Origin: Floridanema aerugineum
GTDB taxonomy: Bacteria > Cyanobacteriota > Cyanobacteriia > Cyanobacteriales > Aerosakkonemataceae
DNA length: 64,000 bases
Direction of reading: 5' to 3'
NCBI RefSeq assembly: GCF_041929345.1
Contig: NZ_JBHFNQ010000186.1
Location: 1-64,000 of the forward strand
The notes under the pieces were generated by a model, which worked only from the letters and a program-made list of their open reading frames with translations, was not told where the DNA came from and did not search any database. Of this stretch, positions 8,171 to 16,346 are shown one piece after another; within the stretch, counting starts at the first letter, position 1; the number at the start of each line of letters is the position of its first letter. The translations under genes and the position numbers were made by a program.

Positions 8171-9424
8171 TCAGAGTTTGTTAGTCCCAAACAAGCATCC
8201 CAGCGGCTAGGAGTTAGCGTCGATACTCTCAGGCGTTGGGAGGCGGCGGGAAAAATTCAGGCAATCAGGACACCCACAGGACATAGAAGATACGACATGA
8301 CTTCATTAGTCACCGATAGCGGGGAAGCCGAAACGCCTCCCTGGATAAAACCCATTGGCGAGGAGACGCTGCAACAAATAGCCAAAGGCTTATGCCAATA
8401 CGAATCGCAAATCCTCAAAAATCCCGCAGTTTATCCACCACAATTGCAATTAGGGGTAGACAAAATCGCACTTACTTGTTTAATAGAAAAAATACCGAAC
8501 CCGATACAAGGAGTCCCTGATTTTCTTTCCAGATGGGCACAGCTTCCCTTAAAAAATTGGGGTTTTAACATTGATTTCCCTACTGAAGAATGGCACGATA
8601 AACAACTAATAGAACACCAAAAGCCGAGTGATTTTTGTATTGAAATAGCGGCAGATTACTCTGAGGAAGGCGGTAAGTTTCAGAACCAAGTCATCAATGA
8701 GGTAATGCTGAAATCCGCAGAAGACCATGATTTATATACCAGGTTTAGGCGCTATTTGATTGAAAATCCGGTAATAACTAATGGAAAGCTATCTGTTGAC
8801 AGAATATTAGATTTTAAGGAAGTCCAAAAGATTCTCAGAATTAGCTATGAAGAAGCACCAGAGTCTTATCGAGTAGATGGCAAATTTTACTGCTGCGGAC
8901 ACTGTGGCGGACTAATGTATTTGACTGATAAGGATGAATTAAAGTGTGAAAATAAACATTGTGAGCAACAAAAGAAAGCTAAGGTAGTTTTCCCGGCTGA
9001 CAAAGATGAAGAGGTTTTCTGGCTCAAGAAAGATTTACGCTATTTCATACATCGTCCGGGAAAAGCAGAACTCAGGCTAGAGGAAAAATTAAAAGAGTTA
9101 AATTTGCAAGTACAACTCTACCCCGAACTCGATAAATACGATTTACACTTAGTTTTTCCTGACCAAACAATTTGGGCAGTTGATGTTAAGTTTTGGGAAT
9201 CAGCCTACAACTTAGCCAAAAAGGTGAATCAGCCTATTCGCAGCCTCAAACATCAGCCATACCATCAAGCATTCTTTGTTTTTCCTGATGAAATAAAGAG
9301 TTACGGACAGGAGTATCTGCAAGAGTTTCGGAGTTATTGTTCAATTTCCTTGAACAAGTCTCAGGTGATGTTTGAAGGTGAATTTATGAAGAAAGTAATC
9401 AATAAATTAGGAAGCCAAAAATGA
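8168..9424 (+). CDS. PIWI-RE-associated HTH / Zn-ribbon / REase-fold protein
   Basis: First gene of a three-gene operon with a helicase and a PIWI-like protein. The conventional start is ATG 8297 (375 aa). The same frame continues upstream and encodes a complete MerR/IS607-type winged HTH: SPKQASQRLGVSVDTLRRWE, then GKIQAIRTPTGHRRYD. I therefore prefer ATT 8168 (418 aa), which has a GAGGA Shine-Dalgarno. Counting from ATG 8297: a Zn ribbon (C200-x2-C203 ... C217-x4-C222), then a PD-(D/E)XK core with a Glu-rich helix (RLEEKL, about 260-265), PELDKYD (D279, D282) and VDVK (D296, K298). This predicts a DNA endonuclease. It overlaps the helicase gene by 4 bases (ATGA). Family knowledge: pPIWI-RE loci encode an REase-fold partner. 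The HTH may autoregulate the operon (inference). A decayed start codon is the alternative to real ATT use. Confidence 0.75.
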   Translation: MSEFVSPKQASQRLGVSVDTLRRWEAAGKIQAIRTPTGHRRYDMTSLVTDSGEAETPPWIKPIGEETLQQIAKGLCQYESQILKNPAVYPPQLQLGVDKIALTCLIEKIPNPIQGVPDFLSRWAQLPLKNWGFNIDFPTEEWHDKQLIEHQKPSDFCIEIAADYSEEGGKFQNQVINEVMLKSAEDHDLYTRFRRYLIENPVITNGKLSVDRILDFKEVQKILRISYEEAPESYRVDGKFYCCGHCGGLMYLTDKDELKCENKHCEQQKKAKVVFPADKDEEVFWLKKDLRYFIHRPGKAELRLEEKLKELNLQVQLYPELDKYDLHLVFPDQTIWAVDVKFWESAYNLAKKVNQPIRSLKHQPYHQAFFVFPDEIKSYGQEYLQEFRSYCSISLNKSQVMFEGEFMKKVINKLGSQK

Positions 9425-12400
9425 GAAATACAACTAAGTGGTGTAAGCCGTTGAAAGAAGAGGGTTTGGAGAAAGATTTATGCGAAGTTGAGTTAGGACT
9501 TTACTTATTAAAAGCGTTACTTCCTGATACTACGGCTGATAGTTTATGGGTAATATTAACTGGTTATCCTTATTCGCTGCAAAATTGGACAGAAAATCAG
9601 GCTCGAATGTTAGGCGTAGCCCGTCATTTATTGCCATACTATAATAGTAAGTTTTCCTGGTCAGAAGCATTACAAAATTATCGAGAATTTGAGGATGATA
9701 TTCGGGGTTATGAAATTAGAGAAGATTTCCACTTCGAGGAGCGAACTAATATCACTGTAGCCTCTACAAAACGATTCCGAATTTATCAGGAAACCTTAAA
9801 CAAGCCCGTAGGATTTAGTGAAAGAAATAAAATCCAATGGGCTGAAGCTGGAAAATATAAATGTGAGGTGAAAGGAAAGAAAGAAGAAGTTCAGATATTA
9901 CCGGAGATTGCTAATTTCCCAAATCCACCAAGTCACAATTTAGCAGGTGTTGAGTCTAGAAATCCGCTGTCAGTAACTTGGCGGGAACTTGGGGAAACAG
10001 CCGAATGGATGGATGAACAAAGGAAGAATAAGGAACCGGAGTGGATAAAGCGTTTTCATAACATCGAATTACACCTATTTAATGAGAATCAAGAATTGGT
10101 TAAAGCTAAGTCTTTAACTATCAATAGAATCTTGCATTTAGCGGGAATTGTGTCATCTGGGAAATCCAACTTAATGAAAGTTTTGGCAGTTTGGGCTTGG
10201 CGAAAGAAAATGCGCGTTACGCTGGTGGTGGCGGATGTGCTGCAAATCTTTGAATTGACTAAACTGTTTGACGAACTTGGGATCAAAGATGTAGCTCCTA
10301 TTTTGGGTAATTCTAACAAAGCTAGCCATTTAAATAGGTTGCACAAAGCTGTTTATAATTCCAACCCGAATCAAGCTTTTAACCAAAATCATCCCGGTTT
10401 TCAATGGCTGAGTAACACTTGCCTATTGACACCTTTTGTTAATCCTAAAATGGAAACGGCTTTTGAAATTGGTAAGCAACCATGTTTTAAATTAGAACCT
10501 ATATATACCAACCAAGAATTTGAATCAGAATCATCACCAAAGGAAAAAACTTGTCCGGCTTATGGGGTATGTCCTTCTCATAAAAAAGAGCGTGATTTAG
10601 TTAATGCTTCTATCTGGATTGCTACACCTGGGAGTTTGATTTATAGCCGAGTTCCCAAGACAATAAATCGCGAAAGTATCCTGTATTTTGAGTTAGCTTG
10701 TCGGCGCAGTAATTTGGTAATTGTCGATGAAGTTGACCAACACCAAGCTTATCTGGATCAAGCTTTTAGTCCTGATAAAACATTGTGTAAACCAACTAGA
10801 GATGAGTGGTTGAATAAACTGCATGATTATGTTGAAGCTCAATTAAAGTCTAAAAAGTCAAGATTGCTTGAAAATGAGCTTGTCTCTGAGTGGTGGGATG
10901 CTTGCCGTATTGCTAACGGAATTGCCGATAAAATTTATCATCTTTTGATTAAGGAAAATGATTTAGCTAAGTGGCGAGATGATAAACATTTTTTTACTAA
11001 CTGGTTATTATTGCGAGAGGTGGCTACATTACTAACGACAACAGACTCGGAAAATTCCGAACAATCTCAACAAGGCGATGAATTAATGTCAAGTATATTC
11101 GAGCCTTACATCCAAGATTTAGATAACGATAAAAATCCTTTATTTGCCCTAGCTAACAAATCCAAATCTAAAAAAGGTGCAGCGATTCAGGAATGGGTTC
11201 AGCAAACAGCAAAGATTCAATTATCGGCAGAAAAAATTCAGGAAATAGCAGTTAAGCTAGAGTTTGCTTTGTTAGTCTGCTTGTTGCAAAATAAACTTTA
11301 TTTTATGACGAGTAACTGGCGGCAGGTGCAAGGTATTTTAAATTTAGAGATGTCGGATTCAATGTGGTTTGAAGCACCACCGCCAGATTTTTACCCGATG
11401 ATTCCGGCAATGCCAATGGGTAATCAGTTGGCTTTTCAGTATCATAAATCCTATTCTGAATCATTAGGCAGTTTGCAGTTTTTCCGTTGTACGGGGGTTG
11501 GGCGTTGGTTGTTGCTGCATTTTGACAAATTATTCAATGCAGATAATATTGCCAGTCCTCATTTATTGTTGATGTCGGGAACAAGTTGGGCGGGAAAATC
11601 TCCTGCTTATCATGTTGATGTGCCTGTTTCGGGAGTGCTTGCACCGAGAAATAACCAGGAAATAGTTATAACTTCAGAGTTTTTACCATTTTACAAAGAT
11701 GAGTATCCTTTGTCTGTGTCGGGTGCGGGAGATAAGAAGCGGGATAATTTAGAAAAGATTGTTACTAAATTAGTAGAAGAAAATTATTTAACTAATAAAT
11801 TGAAGGAGTTGCAAGGCAGAAAAATTCTCTTGGTTGTTAACAGTTATAAACAAGTGGAATGGGTTTATAAATGCCTAAAAAATCTAAGTTGGGAAGATCA
11901 GATTATTGCTTTATCTCCTGATGATGAAGACTTTGATAAGTGGGATGATGAACCGGATCAATATAAGTTGTTGCAGCGGGGACAGGTGTGGGAGTTTGCT
12001 ACAAGACAGGAAGTAATTTTGATAGCGCCATTGAAAGCGATCGAACGCGGTCACAATATTGTCGATCGCAACGGAATAGCAGTAATTAATGCAGCTTATT
12101 TTTTGGTTTTACCTCACCCTGTTCCTGATGATTTATCTTATGCAATTCACGGGATTAACCGTTGGGCGATTGATAATTACAAAACGGTGACTGGGGAGAG
12201 TTTAAGTAAGTTAGGTGAAAATTTTCGGGAAGCTGCTTATCGGAAATGGTGTAATTTGTTGCACCTATCAGTTAGGTTGAGGACTTTAGATAAAGACGAT
12301 CGCAATGCAGTGCAATGGGATATTATTGTTTCTCTTTGGCAAGCGATCGGGCGTTTAATTCGCGGAAATGCCAATGCCCAACTTTTTTGGTGTGATGCCA

Positions 12401-12612
12401 AATTTGCCATCAATAGTGCCAAGAATGAGGATGGTAAAGAAGATACTCCTGCTACTAGCGTGCTTGTCGGTATGGTGAATTTACTCCGTCCTTATTTTGA
12501 AAATGACTCGGAAATTCCCCAGTGCGATCGCGCGATCGTCCAATCTCTTTATCTTCCTTTTTATCGTGCGATCGCTCAAACTAAAAAACTTTCTGGTTTA
12601 CCCCCTATTTGA
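9421..12612 (+). CDS. SF2 DinG/XPD-like helicase of the PIWI-RE module
   Basis: A 1063-residue ATPase. Motif I is GIVSSGKSN (about 242-250), motif II is VIVDEVDQ (about 431-438), motif III-like is LMSGTSWAGKS (about 717-727), and motif VI is QAIGRLIRG (about 973-981). Between motifs Ia and II lie four cysteines, C334, C355, C378 and C384, the place where DinG/XPD helicases hold a 4Fe-4S cluster; spacing differs from the textbook enzymes, so cluster binding is an inference. A region of about 230 residues before motif I has no recognisable fold. Family knowledge: a DinG-type helicase is a fixed partner in pPIWI-RE operons, proposed to unwind duplexes for the PIWI protein. ATG overlaps the stop of the REase gene; the PIWI gene follows after 21 bases. 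Several GCGATCGC sites near the 3-prime end show host-like composition. Confidence 0.8.
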   Translation: MRNTTKWCKPLKEEGLEKDLCEVELGLYLLKALLPDTTADSLWVILTGYPYSLQNWTENQARMLGVARHLLPYYNSKFSWSEALQNYREFEDDIRGYEIREDFHFEERTNITVASTKRFRIYQETLNKPVGFSERNKIQWAEAGKYKCEVKGKKEEVQILPEIANFPNPPSHNLAGVESRNPLSVTWRELGETAEWMDEQRKNKEPEWIKRFHNIELHLFNENQELVKAKSLTINRILHLAGIVSSGKSNLMKVLAVWAWRKKMRVTLVVADVLQIFELTKLFDELGIKDVAPILGNSNKASHLNRLHKAVYNSNPNQAFNQNHPGFQWLSNTCLLTPFVNPKMETAFEIGKQPCFKLEPIYTNQEFESESSPKEKTCPAYGVCPSHKKERDLVNASIWIATPGSLIYSRVPKTINRESILYFELACRRSNLVIVDEVDQHQAYLDQAFSPDKTLCKPTRDEWLNKLHDYVEAQLKSKKSRLLENELVSEWWDACRIANGIADKIYHLLIKENDLAKWRDDKHFFTNWLLLREVATLLTTTDSENSEQSQQGDELMSSIFEPYIQDLDNDKNPLFALANKSKSKKGAAIQEWVQQTAKIQLSAEKIQEIAVKLEFALLVCLLQNKLYFMTSNWRQVQGILNLEMSDSMWFEAPPPDFYPMIPAMPMGNQLAFQYHKSYSESLGSLQFFRCTGVGRWLLLHFDKLFNADNIASPHLLLMSGTSWAGKSPAYHVDVPVSGVLAPRNNQEIVITSEFLPFYKDEYPLSVSGAGDKKRDNLEKIVTKLVEENYLTNKLKELQGRKILLVVNSYKQVEWVYKCLKNLSWEDQIIALSPDDEDFDKWDDEPDQYKLLQRGQVWEFATRQEVILIAPLKAIERGHNIVDRNGIAVINAAYFLVLPHPVPDDLSYAIHGINRWAIDNYKTVTGESLSKLGENFREAAYRKWCNLLHLSVRLRTLDKDDRNAVQWDIIVSLWQAIGRLIRGNANAQLFWCDAKFAINSAKNEDGKEDTPATSVLVGMVNLLRPYFENDSEIPQCDRAIVQSLYLPFYRAIAQTKKLSGLPPI

Positions 12613-12633
12613 ATCATCACAGGTAATAATTTC

Positions 12634-15276
12634 ATGGTATATCAAACAATCCGTTTATGCGCTTTCAAATTAAAATCTGAATTGCGTTCTCAACAATATT
12701 ACGTCATGAATTTTCCCGAAGATGCAAAAAGTCACATCATCCGACTTACTGCTAAACGGGATAAGCTCGATCGAGCATCCTTGCCAGTCAAATCTCTTTA
12801 TAAAGGGTTAAGACTAGCCCCAGGTTTAATCCAAATTGGTAAAGTATCGCCAAAAGAAAACGAGTTTTGGTTGTACAGTCCTCACCAATTATCACAAAGA
12901 ATGTTGACAGCAATTTTGGATTATTGGATAGAGACAGAATTTCCAGACGAAGCAGGCAAAAAGGGAAAAGTTGGCATCACTTCTGCGGAACGAAAATCGG
13001 CAATGAATTTGCTAAATCCTCAGAAATTGATTTGGGAAACGAAAACTATATCCTACACAAATAATTTCGATTTTCACCCCAATGGAACTGCTAATTTGTC
13101 CGGTAATGATTTTGTTTTATTACCTCACATTGTAGCGGCAAAACTAAGTCAACCAGGTTTAAAGTTTGAGGTAGATGGGGCAAAACTCCAGTTTTATCGC
13201 TCTATGACAGGACAAAGTGCAGAGTTAATTTCTTGGCCTCCATTACATCCGACAATAGATAAAAAAACTTACTATTATTCCATAGTTCTAACCTTGAAGA
13301 TTGTACAAGTTCCCAGTCAACCTTATCCCCAATTTCATATTACACCAAGCATTAGACGTTGGCTCAGTTCCCTGGATTCTAAATTGTCAAATAATCACGG
13401 AAGTAACGCCTACATTCGTGAGAAACTGAATTGGGGAAAAGAATTAAATCCTGATAATTTGACAGAATATTTCATTTCTTGCCGGATGAAATCGAAGCAA
13501 CATGAAGCTGACTGGGATGAAAACTTAGCTAATCTCCTGAAAGATTTAGATATCCTTTCGATTGAACCAAAGGAAATCTTAGCTAATCCGGCGAAATTTT
13601 TAGAAGGTAAACCTAACATTGGTCTTACTTACAAAGATGGGATGGAACCTGAAAATAAAGTAGGTAAAGGATTTCCGACAACCAATAGTTACGAACTATT
13701 TAAACAAATAACTGCGGTATTAAAGGATTATTGGGAGCCAATTGAGTGTCAACGTCAAAAGACTCCTAGAAATCGCCGCTCGCCACAGACAGTTAAATTG
13801 AAAAAGCCAGACAGCTTTGACGATCCATATCCCAAGAAAAAAGAAGAAACTGATGAAGCTTTCCAATTAAGGTTAGAAAAGATTAAGCAAGAACATACTC
13901 TCTTCCAAAAACAACTGCGAGAAAAAATTCGTCAATCTATTGGGGAAAATTTAACCATTTGGCTTTGGTATATTAAAGACAAAAATTTGCCCGATCGTCT
14001 GAAAGCTATACAGTATTGCTTAGGTCTAGAAAAAGCCGAACCCGGAAAACATACTTTTCCTGAAGGTTTAACTGTAAATATTTGCTTAGAGGAAGGTGGT
14101 GTCTTGGCACAACGCCTAGATTTTCAGACATATAAACCAAAAATCACCGAGCGAAAAGAAGCTATAAATAAACGCAAGAGTGAAATAGCTGAAATTCTGA
14201 AAACGCAGCAATCTAAATTATCAGGAAAGGTGGGTATTTGGTTTGAACTTTATGGTCAAGAAATTTGGAAACCTGATTTTGTCGATCCTAAAAGTGCTAT
14301 TCGTCTAGGGTTTGCAGATTTGGGATTTGTCAGCGAATTTATTACCCCAGAGCCAAAAAGTTATCACCAAAAAGCTATCAGTAGCTTTATCGATTTATTG
14401 CGCTCTTTAGGGGTACGGATGACTCCATCTCAAATCACATTACCCAAGGTAGACAAAAATACTCCTATTAATGAAGTGGGGTTATGGTTGATAAATCGGA
14501 AGTCCAAAACTAGCGCTGATGGAACACCACAATTAATTCCTGTCATGGTAAAAATGTGTTCTTTGACAGGTGAAATAATGGCTATTTTTCGGGGTATAGA
14601 ACAATGGATACCCTACGATAAAGCATTGACGCGGATCAATAAGGAAGGAAGTTGTTTGAAAAATGACAATAAAGGTAAAGCCACAATCAGAACATTTATT
14701 CAGGAAACTCTCAATAGAAACGAGTTAAGAGAAAAACCGACAATACTTTATTGTCACGCTCAGAACATCCGTCAAGCATGGACATGGCTGAAAGATCCAC
14801 AAATTTCTGATCAAGGATTATCGTTTGCTGAACTAGAAAATCCTGTTTTTGAGCAATTTCCTGGACTGCGCGTTATTCGATTGCGTTCAGGTGATGAAAC
14901 CCCAGAATGGTTTGGGATAGACGGGGAAAACGTTTCTGGATTTATTACTGGTTTATTCCAAAATCCAGACAATGAAAGAGTCTTTTATAGTATTGGAAAG
15001 AAAACAGCGACAATGATGAAGGATAATCAATATTCGAGGATCAAGAAACCAGAAAAACATTGGGTACATCCTTCTATTGTGGAGATTACCATTGGTTATT
15101 GCCAAGAAAATGACAAAAATAATTTGTTAGAATTAGCTGCGATCGCCCATGAATCACGACACGGAGTTTTGCAATATGAAGACTTCCTAGAAGTGCCGAG
15201 AGTTCTTCATTATGCTAAACAAATGGCTGATTATGTCCTCATGCTAAGTGACGATGACGACGAATCTGATGAATAG
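12634..15276 (+). CDS. Prokaryotic PIWI-RE (pPIWI-RE) protein
   Basis: An 880-residue protein and last gene of the operon. The C-terminal 300 residues show an RNase H/PIWI-like order of elements: a first strand VMVKMCSLTGE (637-647), then GIEQWIPYDKAL, then ILYCHAQNIRQAWTWL (about 704-719), an EWFGIDGENVSGFITGLF segment, GKKTATMM, and near the end ESRHG (840-844) with EVPRVLHYAKQMADY (about 858-872), which resembles the terminal motif of pPIWI-RE proteins. The N-terminal 450 residues would be the X and MID-like domains of this family, with a Lys/Glu-rich probable coiled linker (about 385-440). Identification rests on motif order plus the helicase and REase partners. The places where catalytic Asp are expected hold Cys642 and His708 by my eye alignment, so nuclease activity may be lost. 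The C-terminus is acidic (SDDDDESDE). Predicted role: guide or R-loop binding in defence against plasmids or phage (inference). Confidence 0.75.
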   Translation: MVYQTIRLCAFKLKSELRSQQYYVMNFPEDAKSHIIRLTAKRDKLDRASLPVKSLYKGLRLAPGLIQIGKVSPKENEFWLYSPHQLSQRMLTAILDYWIETEFPDEAGKKGKVGITSAERKSAMNLLNPQKLIWETKTISYTNNFDFHPNGTANLSGNDFVLLPHIVAAKLSQPGLKFEVDGAKLQFYRSMTGQSAELISWPPLHPTIDKKTYYYSIVLTLKIVQVPSQPYPQFHITPSIRRWLSSLDSKLSNNHGSNAYIREKLNWGKELNPDNLTEYFISCRMKSKQHEADWDENLANLLKDLDILSIEPKEILANPAKFLEGKPNIGLTYKDGMEPENKVGKGFPTTNSYELFKQITAVLKDYWEPIECQRQKTPRNRRSPQTVKLKKPDSFDDPYPKKKEETDEAFQLRLEKIKQEHTLFQKQLREKIRQSIGENLTIWLWYIKDKNLPDRLKAIQYCLGLEKAEPGKHTFPEGLTVNICLEEGGVLAQRLDFQTYKPKITERKEAINKRKSEIAEILKTQQSKLSGKVGIWFELYGQEIWKPDFVDPKSAIRLGFADLGFVSEFITPEPKSYHQKAISSFIDLLRSLGVRMTPSQITLPKVDKNTPINEVGLWLINRKSKTSADGTPQLIPVMVKMCSLTGEIMAIFRGIEQWIPYDKALTRINKEGSCLKNDNKGKATIRTFIQETLNRNELREKPTILYCHAQNIRQAWTWLKDPQISDQGLSFAELENPVFEQFPGLRVIRLRSGDETPEWFGIDGENVSGFITGLFQNPDNERVFYSIGKKTATMMKDNQYSRIKKPEKHWVHPSIVEITIGYCQENDKNNLLELAAIAHESRHGVLQYEDFLEVPRVLHYAKQMADYVLMLSDDDDESDE

Positions 15277-15289
15277 ATAATTTATTAAT

Positions 15290-15317
15290 GTAGAGTCAAT
15301 TCATGAATTGACTCTAC
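15290..15317. terminator. Perfect 28-base palindrome between convergent genes
   Basis: The 14-base half GTAGAGTCAATTCA is followed exactly by its reverse complement. It lies 13 bases after the PIWI gene stop and 16 bases before the stop of the convergent nuclease gene, so it can end transcription both ways. A degenerate copy, missing 5 bases, lies at 17226-17248 on the far side of the nuclease pair. Confidence 0.65.
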
Positions 15318-15333
15318 TACTTTTACCAGCAGT

Positions 15334-16209
15334 CTAATGTGCCTCTAACCAAGCTGACAAATCATCCAGACTACTAAAATCCAACAACGCCTCACTTAAA
15401 TCTTCCAGCACAGATAGCGGTAAGTTAGAAATGCGTTCTCTGAGTTCTGGGGATAACTCTCCAAAGCGGCGCGATAAAAGACGGAGAACTAAATTAGCAG
15501 CTTCCTGCTGTCTTCCTTCAAGTTGTCCTTCTTGCCTTCCTTCAAGTCGTCCTTCTTCTTTAGCTTCACGATAAACTCTACTTTCTTCCAATCGCATTCC
15601 TAGCATTGCTTCTACCTCCCGGCGACTTAAATTGGTGAACTTGTAAACTATGATTGTGGCGATCGTATTTATTATGGCGCGACTTCTTTCTGGGTCGCTA
15701 ACTTCTTGTTCGGCGCGTGTCAGTAAATACCGTGCTTCCTCTGGTGCTCGTTCTTCTTCTAAGATTGTCAACACCATTAAAGCTATCCCTAATGGTAACT
15801 GTCGAATCTCTCCGAGTTCATTGAGATAAACTCGATGTACTTGGTCTGAGTTTAGCAATGCTTGGTAAGGATGAATTTCACTTTGTTCGATACTGCGTTT
15901 CGGATAAATCAATACCGCTTGCCAATCAGAATAACGTTCTCGATTGCGGTAAAAATAGAGAAATGCTTCCCCGAATAAACGTTCGTATAATCGTTCATCC
16001 TTTTGAAATTGCACTTCACAGAAGTAGATGATTCCAGCATTCTCAGTTTCAGGTGGCAGAAATACACCATCAATCTCAAATTTTGGTTCTTTGACTGCTA
16101 CTGAGTCAAAGCGATACCCGCTGGCATTCGCTGGGGGAGTTGCCAGTAAGTCGAATAATAGAGTTGGTGATTGCTGGAAAAGTTTGTAAAATATTGAGTC
16201 TCGCCGCAT
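15334..16209 (-). CDS. Rpn/DUF2887-type PD-(D/E)XK nuclease, copy A
   Basis: A 291-residue protein of the Rpn (recombination-promoting nuclease/putative transposase) superfamily common in cyanobacteria. Family marks: start MRRDSIFYKLFQQSPTLLFD, the catalytic-type strands FEIDGVFLP (about 43-51) and IIYFCEVQFQKDE (about 60-72; E-x-Q in place of E-x-K), and a C-terminal DUF4351-like helical tail (LVLRLLSRRFGELSPELRERI). Between them is a charged repeat of EGR/QLEGRQ units, 8 residues (24 bases) longer than in copy B. It is a tandem duplicate of the gene at 16347-17198. Family knowledge suggests DNA endonuclease activity; the host role is unknown. ATG start. Confidence 0.85.
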   Translation of the reverse strand: MRRDSIFYKLFQQSPTLLFDLLATPPANASGYRFDSVAVKEPKFEIDGVFLPPETENAGIIYFCEVQFQKDERLYERLFGEAFLYFYRNRERYSDWQAVLIYPKRSIEQSEIHPYQALLNSDQVHRVYLNELGEIRQLPLGIALMVLTILEEERAPEEARYLLTRAEQEVSDPERSRAIINTIATIIVYKFTNLSRREVEAMLGMRLEESRVYREAKEEGRLEGRQEGQLEGRQQEAANLVLRLLSRRFGELSPELRERISNLPLSVLEDLSEALLDFSSLDDLSAWLEAH

Positions 16210-16258
16210 GGATTCAGTAATAGATAATTTCTCAATATACCTTTGCCAGCAGTCTAAT

Positions 16259-16344
16259 AGACATCTCCAGAAATTAAAGGTGCATCATCCAAAAAACCTT
16301 GTAGAGACGTTATATATAACGTCTCTACAAGGTTTTTTGGAGAT
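16259..16344. mobile_element. MITE-like palindromic insertion, 86 bases
   Basis: The insert is bounded by direct repeats GTCTAAT at 16252-16258 and 16345-16351; copy A has a single GTCTAAT at the equivalent place (15331-15337), so these look like a target duplication. Its ends are inverted (AGACATCTCC at 16259-16268 against GGAGATGTCT at 16339-16348), and inside is a perfect 54-base palindrome, 16288-16341, centred on TATATA. It encodes nothing and could act as a strong hairpin between the duplicated genes. Confidence 0.65.
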
Positions 16345-16346
16345 GT

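Noticed and set aside
8141..8296. Remnant of an IS607 transposon
   Set aside because: The HTH is in frame with the REase gene and no serine-recombinase domain follows; a fused regulator is the simpler reading.
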